NCBI RefSeq assembly: GCF_020532645.1
Contig: NZ_JAJAUZ010000070.1
Location: forward strand, 1 to 37,912
Direction of reading: 5' to 3'
Origin: Streptomyces bambusae
GTDB taxonomy: Bacteria; Actinomycetota; Actinomycetes; Streptomycetales; Streptomycetaceae
DNA length: 37,912 nucleotides
Shown here: positions 24,547 through 32,243 of the stretch, in pieces
Position numbering within the stretch: the stretch's first letter is position 1
Layout of the letters: each line of letters begins with the position of its first letter
Program-made: the position numbers and the translations under genes
The notes under the pieces: model-generated
Told to the model about the DNA's origin: nothing
The model's input: the letters and a program-made list of their open reading frames with translations, nothing else
Database searches by the model: none

Positions 24547-24615
24547 GCGCCGGCGGGGTCGGCGGGCAACGGGCGGGGCAGTGGGCGCCCGGTGTGCCGG
24601 TAGGGACGCCTGTGA

Positions 24616-24649
24616 CGGAAACCAGCCGGAAAACTGGACGAAACCGGCC
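24616..24649. repeat. three helically phased 11-bp repeats before the ACT-GNAT gene
   Basis: CGGAAACCAGC, CGGAAAACTGG and CGAAACCGGCC begin at 24616, 24627 and 24639. One turn of helix separates each, a pattern seen at cooperative regulator sites. A perfect dyad CGTGATCACG follows at 24683-24692. Confidence 0.5.
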
Positions 24650-24719
24650 GATCGACGCTTAACCAGTCGGTCACAGCACGTTCGTGATCACGCAACACCG
24701 CTCCCCGAAAGTGGTGTGC

Positions 24720-26249
24720 ATGACTGAACCCACTCCTGCCCCCGCCGCACCCTCCGAGACCTCCGAGCAGTCCGGGCAGCGCCGGCCCGCCCGCCCCGCC
24801 ACGTCCGCCTCCCGCCGGAACGCCCGGCACCACGCCCCGCACCACGCACGCCGCCACCACTGGCGCCGTGACGTCGTCGAGCTGGCCGCGCTGTTCGTCG
24901 CCGTGGCCGTGGCCGACGCGCTCGCGAACACGGTGGCGCACGGCCCGGACGGGCCGGTCCTGCTCGTGGCCTCGGCGGTGGTGCTGCTGGCCACCGCCGG
25001 GTTCCACACCTGGTGGGCCCGCCGCCACAGCCATGCCCCGCCCCCGGCCGCGGCACCCGCGGACACCGGGGCGCCGGCCACGGTGGCGGACCGGGCGACC
25101 GCCCTGTGGCGGATGCGGACCACGGTCCAGGACACCCCGGGCAGTCTGGCGGCGCTGTGCACCGCCCTCGCCGCCCGCGAGGTGGACATCCTCACCCTCC
25201 AGACGCACCCGCTGGCCGACGGCACCGTGGACGAGTTCCTGCTGCGCGCCCCGCAGTCGCTGCCCGCGGCCGATCTGACCCGGACCGTCGCCGGTGCGGG
25301 CGGCCGCAGCACGTGGATCGAGCGGGCCGACGCGCACGACCTCGTGGACGCGCCCACCCGGATCCTCGGCCTCGCCACCCGCACCGCCCTCGACGCCGCC
25401 GAACTGCCGCTGGCGCTGCGCCGGCTGCTCGGCCGCTGCACCATCCACTCGATCCCGGCCACCAGCCTCTCCGGCCGCCCGACCGGCGCCGACGCCCCCG
25501 TCGAGGGGGTGCTGGAGGACACCGCGATGCGGCTGCGGGACCCGGCCGGCGGCGTGATCGTCATCGAGCGCCCGTACCTGCCGTTCACCCCGACCGAGTT
25601 CGCGCGGGCCCGCGCCCTGGTCGAGCTCGACGCCCGGCTCGGGCCGCGGGTGCCGCGCAGCCGGGACGTGCTGACCCTGCCCGAGGGCAACGCGATCACC
25701 GTCGGCCGCGCGGACATCTCCGACCTGGATGCGGCGCGCGCCATGCACGACCGCTGCTCCGGCCGCACGCTCGGGCTGCGCTACCACGGCCCGGTCTCGG
25801 ACGCCGACCGCTACCTCGCGCACCTGCTGAGCCCGCGGTTCGGCCGGACACTGGCGGTCCGGACCGCCTCCGGCCGCCTGGTCGGTCTCGGCCACCTGCT
25901 GTGGGACGGCGACGAGACGGAGGTCGCGCTGCTCGTCGAGGACGACTGGCAGCGGCGCGGCATCGGTTCGGAACTCCTGCGCCGGCTGATCGGGCTCGCC
26001 GTCGAGGCCGGCTGCGAGAGCGTCTACGCGGTGACGCAGGCCTCCAACACCGGGATGGTGGCGGCGATGCGCGGGCTGGGCCTGCCGCTGGACTACCAGA
26101 TCGAGGAGGGCACGCTCGTGATCACGGCGCGGCTCGGCGGTCCGGGGGCGGGCCTCGGCCCCGCCGGCGAGGCGGCCGCGCTGCACCCGTACGGTCCCGC
26201 CGCGGTCGCCGCGCCCCGGGAGGGGCACCCCCGCCGGTCAGGCCGCTGA
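24720..26249 (+). CDS. membrane-anchored ACT-domain GNAT acetyltransferase
   Basis: A 509-residue multidomain protein. Order: Ala/Pro-rich and His/Arg-rich cytosolic head (1-50, with a HHAPHHARRHH cluster), two membrane helices (about 53-73 and 79-100), an ACT-like domain (130-195: WRMRTTVQDTPGSLAALCTALAA), a middle region (195-325) whose end resembles a GAF domain (GVIVIERPYLPFTPTEFARA), and a C-terminal GNAT domain with the acetyl-CoA loop QRRGIGSELL (411-420). ACT-GNAT lysine acetyltransferases controlled by amino acids are known in actinomycetes. Membrane attachment is unusual as far as I know. The start at 24720 is the first ATG. Its ribosome site is poor. Confidence 0.85.
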   Translation: MTEPTPAPAAPSETSEQSGQRRPARPATSASRRNARHHAPHHARRHHWRRDVVELAALFVAVAVADALANTVAHGPDGPVLLVASAVVLLATAGFHTWWARRHSHAPPPAAAPADTGAPATVADRATALWRMRTTVQDTPGSLAALCTALAAREVDILTLQTHPLADGTVDEFLLRAPQSLPAADLTRTVAGAGGRSTWIERADAHDLVDAPTRILGLATRTALDAAELPLALRRLLGRCTIHSIPATSLSGRPTGADAPVEGVLEDTAMRLRDPAGGVIVIERPYLPFTPTEFARARALVELDARLGPRVPRSRDVLTLPEGNAITVGRADISDLDAARAMHDRCSGRTLGLRYHGPVSDADRYLAHLLSPRFGRTLAVRTASGRLVGLGHLLWDGDETEVALLVEDDWQRRGIGSELLRRLIGLAVEAGCESVYAVTQASNTGMVAAMRGLGLPLDYQIEEGTLVITARLGGPGAGLGPAGEAAALHPYGPAAVAAPREGHPRRSGR

Positions 26250-26297
26250 GGGCGAACGCTAGTGACGCGGGGGGCGTCTCCGTACGAAGATGTCCCC

Positions 26298-27989
26298 ATG
26301 TCAGACACCCTCCCCGGCAGCCAGCTGCCCCGCGCGGTCGCCGACGCGTACGTCGACGACCTCATCGCCCTCGACCCGATCACCGGAACCTACCTCGGTG
26401 TCGCGGCGAGCTCTTCGCAGCTCCCGGACTTCTCCCCGGCCGGCCGGGCGGCCGTGGCCGAGCTGGCCCGTACCACCCTGGACAAACTGAGCGCCGCCGA
26501 GCAGCTGCCGGGCGCCGACAGCGACGCCGAGCGCCGCTGCGCCCGGCTGCTGCGCGAGCGGCTGACGGCCGAACTCGCCGTGTACGAAGCCGACGAGGAC
26601 CTGCGGGCCGTCAGCAACATCCACTCCCCCGCCCACTCGGTGCGCGAGGTGTTCTCCCTCACCCCCGCCGAGACCGCCGACGACTGGGCGGCCGTCGCCG
26701 AGCGGCTGCGGGCGGTGCCCGAGGCGCTGGAGGGCTACCGGTCCTGCCTGGAGCTCGGTCTGGAGCGTGAGCTGTACGGCGCTCCGCGGCCCACCGCCAC
26801 CTTCGTCGGCCAGCTGACCTCCTGGGCCGGCGAGGCCGAGGACGCGGCGTTCTTCGAGGAGTTCGCCGCCGGCGGCCCCGAGGAGCTGCGCGGCGAACTG
26901 GCCCCGGCCGCGGCGCGTGCGACCGCCGCGGTCGTGGCCCTGCGCGACTGGATGCGGGACGTGTACGCGCCGGCGGTCGAGGGCCGTCCGGAGACCGTGG
27001 GCCGCGAGCGGTACGCCCGCTGGTCGCGCTTCTTCAACGGCACCGACCTCGACCTGGACGAGGCGTACGCGTACGGCTGGGCCGAGTACCACCGGCTGCT
27101 CGCCGAGATGCAGGCCGAGGCCGCGAAGATCCTGCCGGGCGCCGGCCCGTGGGAGGCGCTGCGGCACCTCGACGAGCACGGCACCCACATCGAGGGCGTG
27201 GACGAGGTCCGGGAGTGGCTGCAGGCCCTGATGGACGAGGCCATCGAGTCGCTGGACGGCACCCACTTCGAGCTCGCCGAGCGGGTGCGCCGGGTCGAGT
27301 CGTGCATCGCCCCGCCCGGCGGCGCCGCGGCGCCCTACTACACCAACCCGTCCGAGGACTTCTCCCGTCCGGGCCGGACCTGGCTGCCGACCATGGGGGC
27401 GACCCGCTTCCCGGTCTACGACCTGGTGTCGACCTGGTACCACGAGGGCGTGCCGGGCCACCACCTGCAGCTCGCGCAGTGGACGCACGTGGCCGACCGG
27501 CTGTCGCGCTACCAGGCGACGGTGGGCCTGGTCAGCGCCAACGCCGAGGGCTGGGCGCTGTACGCGGAGCGGCTCATGGACGAGCTGGGCTACCTGAAGG
27601 ACGCCGAGCAGCGGCTGGGCTACCTGGACTGCCAGATGATGCGGGCCTGCCGGGTGATCGTGGACATCGGCATGCACCTGGAGCTGGAGATCCCGGCGGA
27701 CTCGCCGTTCCGTCCGGGCGAGCGCTGGACGCCGGACCTGGCACAGGAGTTCTTCGGCCTGCACAGCGGCCGGCCGGGGGACTTCGTGGAGAGCGAGCTG
27801 ACCCGCTACCTGTCGATGCCGGGCCAGGCCATCGGCTACAAGCTGGGCGAGCGCGCCTGGCTGCTGGGCCGGGACAACGCGCGGGCGGCGCGCGGTGCGG
27901 ACTTCGACCTGAAGGCCTGGCACATGGCGGCGCTGTCGCAGGGTTCGCTGGGTCTGGACGACCTGGTGGACGAGCTGTCGAAGCTCTGA
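26298..27989 (+). CDS. DUF885 family metallopeptidase-like protein
   Basis: A 563-residue cytosolic protein of the DUF885 family. Near the C-terminal half are the zinc-type motif HEGVPGHH (H382, E383, H388) and EGWALYAERL (E417), the arrangement of gluzincin-like peptidases. The DSPFRPGERWTPD-type and RYLSMPGQAIGYKLGERAW segments are family-typical. Members are thought to be carboxypeptidase- or dipeptidase-like, but few have been tested. No signal peptide is present. The ATG at 26298 is used because the conserved part begins there. A GTG at 26262 would add 12 residues. A strong hairpin follows the stop. Confidence 0.9.
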   Translation: MSDTLPGSQLPRAVADAYVDDLIALDPITGTYLGVAASSSQLPDFSPAGRAAVAELARTTLDKLSAAEQLPGADSDAERRCARLLRERLTAELAVYEADEDLRAVSNIHSPAHSVREVFSLTPAETADDWAAVAERLRAVPEALEGYRSCLELGLERELYGAPRPTATFVGQLTSWAGEAEDAAFFEEFAAGGPEELRGELAPAAARATAAVVALRDWMRDVYAPAVEGRPETVGRERYARWSRFFNGTDLDLDEAYAYGWAEYHRLLAEMQAEAAKILPGAGPWEALRHLDEHGTHIEGVDEVREWLQALMDEAIESLDGTHFELAERVRRVESCIAPPGGAAAPYYTNPSEDFSRPGRTWLPTMGATRFPVYDLVSTWYHEGVPGHHLQLAQWTHVADRLSRYQATVGLVSANAEGWALYAERLMDELGYLKDAEQRLGYLDCQMMRACRVIVDIGMHLELEIPADSPFRPGERWTPDLAQEFFGLHSGRPGDFVESELTRYLSMPGQAIGYKLGERAWLLGRDNARAARGADFDLKAWHMAALSQGSLGLDDLVDELSKL

Positions 27990-27999
27990 CACCGCCGTG

Positions 28000-28051
28000 A
28001 ACGGCCGGTGGGCCGCGCGACGCCCTGGCGTCGGGCGGCCCACCGGCCGTT
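28000..28051. terminator. long bidirectional hairpin terminator
   Basis: Arms of 16 perfect bases (ACGGCCGGTGGGCCGC at 28001-28016 with its complement at 28035-28050) enclose, after one G-G mismatch, a further 7-bp stem CGACGCC/GGCGTCG. An A-T pair extends the base. It lies between the convergent DUF885 and rhodanese genes, with TTTCG following on the plus strand. Confidence 0.85.
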
Positions 28052-28065
28052 TCGCGTGCGTAAGG

Positions 28066-28100
28066 CCTGTTTCACACGCGTACGTCCTGTTTCACATGCG
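28066..28100. repeat. 15-bp direct repeat with 20-bp period
   Basis: CCTGTTTCACACGCG (28066) and CCTGTTTCACATGCG (28086) differ at one base and lie two helical turns apart, between the terminator and the rhodanese stop. Confidence 0.75.
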
Positions 28101-28137
28101 GACAGTGAGATTCGCCCGTGTACGACCCGACGGTGTG

Positions 28138-28650
28138 TCAGCAGCCGCAGTCGTCCGAGTCGGTCGGTGCGGTCAGCGGGTCGGCCTCGGTGCGCTGCTG
28201 CGGGCCCTGCCAGGTCTCGACCTCGAAGCCCTCCCGGATCCAGTACTCGATGCCGCCGAGCATCTCCTTGACCTGGAAGCCGAGTTCGGCGAGGGCGAGG
28301 GCGGAGCGGGTGCCGCCGTTGCAGCCCGGACCCCAGCAGTAGGTCACCACGGGCACGTTCTTGTCGAGGAGCTTCTCCGCCTGCTCGGGGATGAGCGCGG
28401 TGGGCAGGTGGACCGCGCCGGGCACGTGCGCCTGGTCCCACGACGGGGTGGACCGGGAGTCGACCAGGACGAAGCCGAGGTCCGCGCCCTGCTCGCGGTG
28501 CGCCTTGAAGGCGGCGGCGACGTCGGACACGTCGGCGTGGAAGGCCAGGCTGGCCGCGAAGTAGGCGGCAGCGGCGGCCGGTGCGGCCGGCGGGACCCGC
28601 AGCACGGGGTTGACGGGGGCGGGGGCGGAGGCGTTCTGCGTCGTCGTCAT
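28138..28650 (-). CDS. rhodanese-like sulfurtransferase domain protein
   Basis: A 170-residue single rhodanese domain. VLVDSRSTPSWDQAHVPGAVHLP (61-83) is the family's N-terminal signature. The active-site loop is C110-NGGT-R115, the six-residue loop of sulfurtransferases, with a second cysteine C105 close by. The protein ends DDCGC, giving C168 and C170, an extra Cys pair that could take part in persulfide relay or metal binding. The N-terminal 45 residues are Ala/Pro-rich and probably flexible. It is divergent from an Lrp/AsnC regulator, with 94 bases between them, so that regulator likely controls it. Confidence 0.9.
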   Translation of the reverse strand: MTTTQNASAPAPVNPVLRVPPAAPAAAAAYFAASLAFHADVSDVAAAFKAHREQGADLGFVLVDSRSTPSWDQAHVPGAVHLPTALIPEQAEKLLDKNVPVVTYCWGPGCNGGTRSALALAELGFQVKEMLGGIEYWIREGFEVETWQGPQQRTEADPLTAPTDSDDCGC

Positions 28651-28669
28651 GGCCAGAAATCTACGAGCT

Positions 28670-28729
28670 GTTGATCAACCTCGGAAGTGGGATTCCCCGG
28701 GCTTTTGCTTGATCCACCGGGGATTCCCC
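28670..28729. promoter_or_regulatory. dyads between the rhodanese and Lrp/AsnC genes
   Basis: A perfect dyad GTTGATCAAC (28670-28679) is followed by TGGGATTCCCC (28688-28698) and GGGGATTCCCC (28719-28729), two near-identical palindromes 31 bases apart, about three turns of helix. Lrp-type octamers often bind such phased sites, so autoregulation and control of the rhodanese gene are likely. Confidence 0.5.
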
Positions 28730-28744
28730 TGGTATCCATCCGGC

Positions 28745-29191
28745 ATGACCGGTTATTCCCCTGACGCCACGGACTGGCGCATCCTCGAAGCCCTTCAGGA
28801 CGACGGCCGGGCGAGCTTCGCCGAGCTGGCCCGCGCGGTCTCGATGTCGGCGAGCGCCGTCACCGAGCGGGTGCGCCGCCTGGAGGAGGCCGGGATCATC
28901 ACCGGCTACACGGCCGTGGTCGACCACGAGAAGCTGGGCAAGGCGATCCTGGCACTGGTCCGGCTGCGCTATCCGCACGGCAACTACAAGCCGTTCCACG
29001 ACCTGCTGGAGGTCACGAAGGAGATCCTGGAGGCGCACCACGTCACCGGAGACGACTGCTTCGTGCTGAAGGTGGCGGCCCGGTCGATGGCGCACCTGGA
29101 GGAGATCACCGGCAGGATCTCCGCCCTGGGCCCCGTGACCACCAGCATCGTCTACTCCTCGCCGCTCCCGCGACGTCCGCTCAGTCCCTGA
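28745..29191 (+). CDS. Lrp/AsnC-family transcriptional regulator
   Basis: A 148-residue regulator. The N-terminal winged helix is DATDWRILEALQDDGRASFAELARAVSMSASAVTERVRRLEEAGIITGYTAVV in pattern (about residues 7-60). The C-terminal RAM/effector-binding domain contains HHVTGDDCFVLKVAARSMAHLEE. Lrp proteins form octamers and sense amino acids. Its divergent neighbour is a rhodanese, so a sulfur amino acid is a reasonable guess for the signal, but this is inference. The start at 28745 fits the family N-terminus. The 3' end overlaps the sbcC 3' end by 11 bases on the other strand. Confidence 0.93.
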   Translation: MTGYSPDATDWRILEALQDDGRASFAELARAVSMSASAVTERVRRLEEAGIITGYTAVVDHEKLGKAILALVRLRYPHGNYKPFHDLLEVTKEILEAHHVTGDDCFVLKVAARSMAHLEEITGRISALGPVTTSIVYSSPLPRRPLSP

Positions 29192-32100
29192 GACGGAGAG
29201 CGGCCGTCCGCTGGGTCGGCAGCGGACCGGGTCCCGCACCGGCCCCGGTCCGCTGCCGTACGGCCGACCCGCCGCGCTGTTTGACGATCTCCAGCTGGGC
29301 CTGGACGCGGGTGCGCAGGTCGGCGACGTGGCTGACGATGCCCACGCTGCGGTCGCGTTCGCGCAGGGAGTCGAGGACGTCGAGCACCTCGTCGAGGGCC
29401 TGGTCGTCGAGGCTGCCGAAGCCCTCGTCGATGAAGAGGGTGTCGAGCCGGGTGCCGCCGGCCTCGTCGGTGACCACGTCGGCGAGGCCCAGGGCCAGGG
29501 CGAGCGAGGCGAAGAACGTCTCGCCTCCGGACAGCGTGGCGGTGTCCCGGGCCCGCCCGGTCCAGGCGTCCACCACGTGCAGGCCCAGACCGGACCGGGC
29601 ACGGCCGCCGGCCCGCTCGTCGGAGTGCACGAGGGTGTAGCGGCCACCGGACATCCGCAGCAGCCGGAGCGTGGCGGCCGCGGCGACCTGCTCCAGCCGG
29701 GCGGCGAGCACGTACGACTCCAGCCGCATGCGGCGCTCGTTGTCGGCCGAGGTGCCGGCGGTGAGGGCGGCGAGCCTGGCCACCCGCTCGTAGTCGGTGC
29801 GCAGCGGTCCCAGGGCGCGCAGCTCCGCGTCGGCCTGCTTCGACAGCCGGTCGAGTTCGGTGCAGCGCAGCCGGGCCGCGTCGGCCGCGGAGCCGGCCGT
29901 ACGGAGCCGGGCCGCCGCCCGGTCGGCGGCCGCCTGTGCCTCCTCGGGCCGGGCGGGCGGCAGGTCCGCCGCCGCGGCGGTCTCCGTCTCGGCGCGGCGC
30001 TCGGCCAGTGCGGCCGCCTCGGCCTGCCAGCCGTCGAGGCGGCGCTGGAGCTCGCTGCGCCGCTGGTCGGGGAGGACGGCGGCGGCCGCCGCGTCGGTGG
30101 TGTCGAAACCGGCCTTGAACGCGGCGTCGGCGAGCCGGTCGTCCGCCTCCTTGAGCCGCTGGGCGGTGGATTCGGCCTGCCGGGCGGCGGTGCCGGCCTC
30201 GGCGACGAGCCGGATCCGCAGCTCAAGGGTGCGCACCCGGTCGGCGATGCTGGCGGAGTCGCCGCGGACCTCGGCGAGTTCGGCTTCGAGGGCGCGCTGC
30301 TCCTTGTCGAGGGCCTCGCGGTGCGAGTGCCGGGCGGCGGACTGCTGTTCGGCGGCGCGGCTGCTCTCCAGGCGCGTCCGGTACTCGCGTTCGGCGCGGG
30401 CCAGCGCCTCGCGGGCGGCGTGCAGGCCGCCGGCCGCGGCGTGCGCCGCCGTGTGCTCGCGGGCGAGTTCCTCGGTACGGGCGAGGAGTTCGGCGGTCGC
30501 GGTGCCACCGGCGGCGGCCGCGGCCTCGGTCCCCGCTTCGCGTACGGCGGCCAGCCGGCGCTCGGCGGCCGCCCGTCGTTCGTCGGCCTGCTCGTAGCGG
30601 GCGCGGGCGGCGTCCTCGGCGGCCCGGTCCACGTGGCCGGGCGCCGGACGGGCGGGGGCGGGGTGTTCGGCGGAGCCGCACACCGTGCACGGCTGCCCGG
30701 CGGTGAGGGCGGCGGCGAGCTCGGCGGCGATGCCGCGCAGCCGGGCCTCCTTGAGCTCCAGCCAGTGCTCGCGGGCGGCCCCGGCCTCCTCCCGTACGGC
30801 GAGCAGTGCGGCGGCGGCCTCGTCGGCTTCGCGGGCCAGGGTGTCGCGGCGGTGGGCGGCGGTGAGCTGGAGCCGGGCCGGTTCCAGCCGGCCGGCCAGC
30901 TGTTCGGCGAGCGTGGCGGCCTGCTGGGCGTGGTCGACGCGGTCCGCGAGCGCGGCCCGGCCGTCTTCCCAGCCGGCCAGCCAGGCGGTGGTTTCGTGCA
31001 GGAGTTCCTCGGCGGCGCGGGCCTCCCGGTCGAGGGCGGCGCGCTCGCGGGTGATCTCGGCGCTGCGGCGTTCGGCCCGGTCGGCGGCGGTGACCGCGCC
31101 CAGTTCGCCGCTGAGCCGCAGTTCGAGGGCGGCGAGCTGTTCGGCGCCGGCCTCGGCGAGGGCGGCGGGCAGCCGGCCGCGGCAGTGGGCGTCCGCGGCG
31201 ACGGCGGCCCGGTGGGCGGCGGCGGCCGCCTCCCGCAGGTCGAGTGCGGGGGTGACGCGGTCGGCGCGGCGGCCCCGGTCGAGGAGTTCCTGCGTCCGGT
31301 CCCGCTCGGGTGCCTGCGCGGCGAGCTCGGCGGCCCGGCGTACGGTCTCGGCGTGCCGGCGCTGCAGCCGGTCGAGTTCGCGGGCCCGGGCGAGGTCCCG
31401 GGCGGCCCGCTCGTGGCGGTGTTCGGCGGCGGCCAGGGCGGACCGGGCGATGGTGAGGCGTTCGCGGGCGTCGGAGCGGGCGACGGCGGCCCAGTCGCGG
31501 ACCTCGCCGGCCAGCGCGGGGTCGCCCGGGGAGAGCTGCGGGAGCGGCCGGGCGCGCAGGTCGGCGCTGTCGCCGGCGGCCTGCGCGAGCCGCTGGGCGG
31601 TGCCGAGGACGCGTTCGTCGCCGGCCCGTACCTGCTCCTCGGCGGCCCGGCGGCGGTCGGCGAGGCGCTTCTCGACGGCGGCGAAGCGGCGGGTGTCGAA
31701 GAGCCTGCCCAGCAGCCGGCCGCGGTCTTCGGCGTCGGCGCGCAGGAACCGGGCGAAGTCGCCCTGCGGGAGCAGCACCACCTGGCAGAACTGCTCCCGG
31801 CTCATGCCGAGGAGCTGCTCGATCTCGGTGCCGATCTCCTGGTGGGAGCGGCTGAGCGGCTGCCAGCCGTCGGCCGCGGTGTGCTCGCGCAGCCAGGTCT
31901 GCGCCTTGTCCCGTGTGGTGCCGGTGCCGCGCTTCTTGGGGCGGTGCTGTTCGGGCCGGCGGGTGAGTTCGAGGCGGCGGCCGCCGACGGTGAGTTCGAG
32001 GACGACTTCGGTGGCGGTGCCGGGGGCGGCGTGGTCGCTGCGCAGGCTGGTGCCGGGGGCCTGGCGGCTGCCGGGGACCGATCCGTAGAGGGCGTAGCAG

Positions 32101-32243
32101 ACGGCGTCCAGGACGGAGGTCTTGCCGGCGCCGGTGGGGCCGTGCAGGAGGAAGATGCCGGCGGCGGAGAGCGCGTCGAAGTCGATCTCCTGGGCGGTGG
32201 CGAACGGCCCGAAGGCGGTGACGGTCAGCCGGTGCAGCCTCAT
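29181..32243 (-). CDS. sbcC: SbcC-type SMC ATPase of the SbcCD nuclease
   Basis: A 1020-residue Rad50-like protein. Walker A is GPTGAGKTS (35-43). A long Ala/Arg/Glu-rich coiled coil runs on both sides of the zinc hook CTVC (C519, C522), almost exactly at mid-protein. The ABC signature LSGGETFFASLALALGL starts at residue 904, and Walker B is DTLFIDEGFGSLD. With SbcD it forms a complex that opens DNA hairpins and cleaves protein-blocked ends. The start ATG overlaps the sbcD stop (ATGA). The opposite strand is open over most of its length, an effect of its GC-rich codons and not a second gene. Confidence 0.95.
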   Translation of the reverse strand: MRLHRLTVTAFGPFATAQEIDFDALSAAGIFLLHGPTGAGKTSVLDAVCYALYGSVPGSRQAPGTSLRSDHAAPGTATEVVLELTVGGRRLELTRRPEQHRPKKRGTGTTRDKAQTWLREHTAADGWQPLSRSHQEIGTEIEQLLGMSREQFCQVVLLPQGDFARFLRADAEDRGRLLGRLFDTRRFAAVEKRLADRRRAAEEQVRAGDERVLGTAQRLAQAAGDSADLRARPLPQLSPGDPALAGEVRDWAAVARSDARERLTIARSALAAAEHRHERAARDLARARELDRLQRRHAETVRRAAELAAQAPERDRTQELLDRGRRADRVTPALDLREAAAAAHRAAVAADAHCRGRLPAALAEAGAEQLAALELRLSGELGAVTAADRAERRSAEITRERAALDREARAAEELLHETTAWLAGWEDGRAALADRVDHAQQAATLAEQLAGRLEPARLQLTAAHRRDTLAREADEAAAALLAVREEAGAAREHWLELKEARLRGIAAELAAALTAGQPCTVCGSAEHPAPARPAPGHVDRAAEDAARARYEQADERRAAAERRLAAVREAGTEAAAAAGGTATAELLARTEELAREHTAAHAAAGGLHAAREALARAEREYRTRLESSRAAEQQSAARHSHREALDKEQRALEAELAEVRGDSASIADRVRTLELRIRLVAEAGTAARQAESTAQRLKEADDRLADAAFKAGFDTTDAAAAAVLPDQRRSELQRRLDGWQAEAAALAERRAETETAAAADLPPARPEEAQAAADRAAARLRTAGSAADAARLRCTELDRLSKQADAELRALGPLRTDYERVARLAALTAGTSADNERRMRLESYVLAARLEQVAAAATLRLLRMSGGRYTLVHSDERAGGRARSGLGLHVVDAWTGRARDTATLSGGETFFASLALALGLADVVTDEAGGTRLDTLFIDEGFGSLDDQALDEVLDVLDSLRERDRSVGIVSHVADLRTRVQAQLEIVKQRGGSAVRQRTGAGAGPGPLPTQRTAALRLRD

